Translations under genes and position numbers: made by a program
Assembly (NCBI GenBank): GCA_030524225.1
Contig: JAUNGV010000004.1
Coordinates: 16,796 to 80,795 of the forward strand
Direction: 5' to 3'
From: Eubacteriales bacterium
Lineage (GTDB): Bacteria; Bacillota; Clostridia; Lachnospirales; Lachnospiraceae
Length of the DNA: 64,000 bases
In this document: positions 62,669 through 64,000 of the stretch, in pieces
How positions within the stretch are numbered: position 1 is the stretch's first letter
Layout of the letters: each line of letters opens with the position of its first letter
Notes under the pieces: generated by a model
Database searches by the model: none
What the model was told of the DNA's origin: nothing
The model's input: only the letters and a program-made list of their open reading frames with translations

Positions 62669-64000
62669 ATGGCAGTCATCACAGTGGAAAATTTGAAATA
62701 CCGCTATCCCCACACCGAGAGGCTGGCGCTTTCCGGCCTCTCTTTTTCTGTGGAAAAAGGGGAGTTCATCGGAGTAATCGGAGAGAACGGGGCGGGTAAG
62801 AGCACGCTGGCCCAGGCGCTGATCGGTCTGGTGCCGCAGTTCCATAAGGGGGCGTACGGCGGCAGTGTGACCGCGGCGGGCCTCCAGGCGCAGACGACTC
62901 CGGTTGCGCAGATGTGCGAGAAGGTGGGGCTGGTGTTCCAGAATCCGTTTAACCAGCTCTCCGGAGCGAAGGATACGGTCTATGAGGAAGTGGCCTTCGG
63001 GATGCAGAATCTGGGCGTGGAGCGGCAGGAGATGAAGCACCGCACAGAAGAGACGCTTCGCAGGCTGGGCATCTGGCAGTACCGGGACAGGAATCCGTTT
63101 GATCTCTCGGGAGGTCAGATGCAGCGTGTGGCGATCGCCAGTGTGCTGGTGATGCAGCCGCAGATCCTGATTCTCGACGAACCGACGTCGCAGCTCGATC
63201 CGCAGGGATCGGAAGAGGTGTTCCGGGCGGTGGGCGAGCTCTCCCGCAGCGGCATCACCATTCTGATGATCGAGCAGAAGATCGAGAAGCTGGCGGCGCA
63301 CTGCGACCGGATCCTGCTCCTGCATCAGGGGAGACAGATCGCTTTTGATACGCCGCGCAAGATCTTTTCGATGGAAGGGCTGGAGGAGAAATACGGCGTG
63401 CAGCCGCCGGCGTTCACGAGGATCTGTCGCAGATTGGACAGGCGTCTGCCGGATCATACCTATCCCGTCACGCGGAAAGAGGCAGAAGGGCTGTTCGCGG
63501 AGAGGAAGCAGAAGACGGGGAGCGGAGCTGCTGCTGCGGAGAAGCAAGAGCGAAGGGAGTCACATTCCGCACAGGAGCAGGAGAAAGAAACGGCGGAGAG
63601 GCTTCCGGACAGAGCAAATATCCTGAAGCAGGCGCAGAACTCTGCGGCGCAGCAGCCGGGAAAAACCGATGCACAGGACGCACAAAAGGAAGCGCCGGTT
63701 TTTGAGATTCAGAATCTGTGCTTTTCCTATCATCCGCAGACGCCGGTGCTGGAGGGGCTGCATCTTATTCTGGATCGGAGGCCGACTGCGGTGATCGGAC
63801 AGAACGGAGCGGGCAAGACGACGCTGGTCAAACTGCTGAAGGGGCTTCTGCGCCCGGTTTCCGGTCAGATCCTCTTTTATGGGGAGGACATTGCGGGCAA
63901 AACGGTGGCGATGCTGGCGGGGGAAGTGGGCTATGTGTTCCAGAACCCCGACGATCAGATTTTCAAATACAATGTACTCGACGAGGTGATGTTTGGTCCC
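62669..64000 (+). CDS. ECF transporter ATPase, two domains fused (partial)
   Basis: Open to the window end, 444 residues seen. First ATPase: Walker A GENGAGKST, signature DLSGGQMQRVAIA, Walker B ILILDEPTSQLD. A long Glu/Gln/Ala/Lys-rich linker (about residues 270-345) joins a second ATPase starting EIQNLCFSYHP with Walker A GQNGAGKTT; its signature lies beyond the edge. Such fused EcfA1A2 proteins replace two separate ATPases. ATG at 62669 follows AGGGAGAGG by about six bases. Confidence 0.93.
   Translation, partial: MAVITVENLKYRYPHTERLALSGLSFSVEKGEFIGVIGENGAGKSTLAQALIGLVPQFHKGAYGGSVTAAGLQAQTTPVAQMCEKVGLVFQNPFNQLSGAKDTVYEEVAFGMQNLGVERQEMKHRTEETLRRLGIWQYRDRNPFDLSGGQMQRVAIASVLVMQPQILILDEPTSQLDPQGSEEVFRAVGELSRSGITILMIEQKIEKLAAHCDRILLLHQGRQIAFDTPRKIFSMEGLEEKYGVQPPAFTRICRRLDRRLPDHTYPVTRKEAEGLFAERKQKTGSGAAAAEKQERRESHSAQEQEKETAERLPDRANILKQAQNSAAQQPGKTDAQDAQKEAPVFEIQNLCFSYHPQTPVLEGLHLILDRRPTAVIGQNGAGKTTLVKLLKGLLRPVSGQILFYGEDIAGKTVAMLAGEVGYVFQNPDDQIFKYNVLDEVMFGP

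Noticed and set aside
1..64000. tRNA or rRNA genes
   Set aside because: No cloverleaf with CCA-type acceptor and no rRNA-like segment was recognised on reading; a covariance search would be needed to be certain.

Overview
The window looks like a chromosomal segment of a high-GC, Gram-positive gut Clostridia of the Lachnospiraceae type. This is inferred from a Trp T-box leader, Firmicutes-style AGGAGG ribosome binding sites, an ECF transporter, GPH-family sugar symporters with GH3/GH2/GH39 enzymes, and lipoproteins; no rRNA or tRNA gene is present to confirm it. Most genes are GC-rich by eye. Three AT-richer islands (about 6.86-8.66, 10.4-12.3 and 15.5-17.1 kb) carry accessory genes.

Layout. 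0-6.6 kb: MORN-repeat lipoprotein, an orphan OmpR-type response regulator, and two tandem M13 zinc metallopeptidases. 6.9-17.1 kb (accessory): an AbiE-like toxin-antitoxin pair, a flavin reductase, a YoaK-type membrane protein, a serine recombinase remnant, two AAA ATPases (DUF4143 and DUF234 types), a DUF1848 protein, and a second AbiEi/AbiEii pair on the minus strand. 17.5-23.9 kb: glycoside operon GH3, GPH symporter, GH2. 24-28 kb: alpha/beta hydrolase, acyltransferase-like protein, MATE transporter. 28-35.3 kb: AraC regulator, GPH symporter, GH39 and GH3, a xyloside-type cluster. 35.3-36.2 kb: a Rpn-family relic and a partial duplicate of its 3' end. 36.4-41 kb: MarR regulator and a heterodimeric ABC exporter. 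41.2-46.6 kb: exonuclease, D-Ala-D-Ala carboxypeptidase, thioredoxin, trmB, a lipoprotein. 47-51.4 kb: siderophore-type ABC importer. 51.4-58.7 kb: complete trpEGDCFBA operon under a T-box. 58.7-59.4 kb: PIN/AbrB toxin-antitoxin pair. 59.6-64 kb: small membrane protein, nucleoside phosphorylase, and an ECF module (S, T and a fused double ATPase cut by the window end).

The most interesting signal is not a protein. At least seven, probably eight, 5' leaders across the window carry a recurring RNA-like element. A hairpin presents a loop containing GGAGCG (often CCGGAGCG). That loop is complementary to a CGCTCCGG segment 60-120 bases downstream, directly before the ribosome binding site. The same CTCC can instead fold on the GGAG of the Shine-Dalgarno (CTCCGGAATGGAG), so the two pairings exclude each other and suggest a translation switch. 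Stems differ in sequence but keep pairing between copies. Most copies lie between genes of the same operon, including trpG/trpD, the iron transporter ATPase/binding protein and the phosphorylase/ECF gap. A second leader motif (ACCGCCTGCGCGGA hairpin) occurs before two more genes and inside one copy of the first family.

A second cross-cutting feature is a set of low-complexity Ala/Gly/Glu/Ser/Gln-rich insertions inside otherwise conserved enzymes and regulators (GH2, GH3, GH39, MarR, TrpC, TrpF, the iron-binding protein, the ECF ATPase linker).
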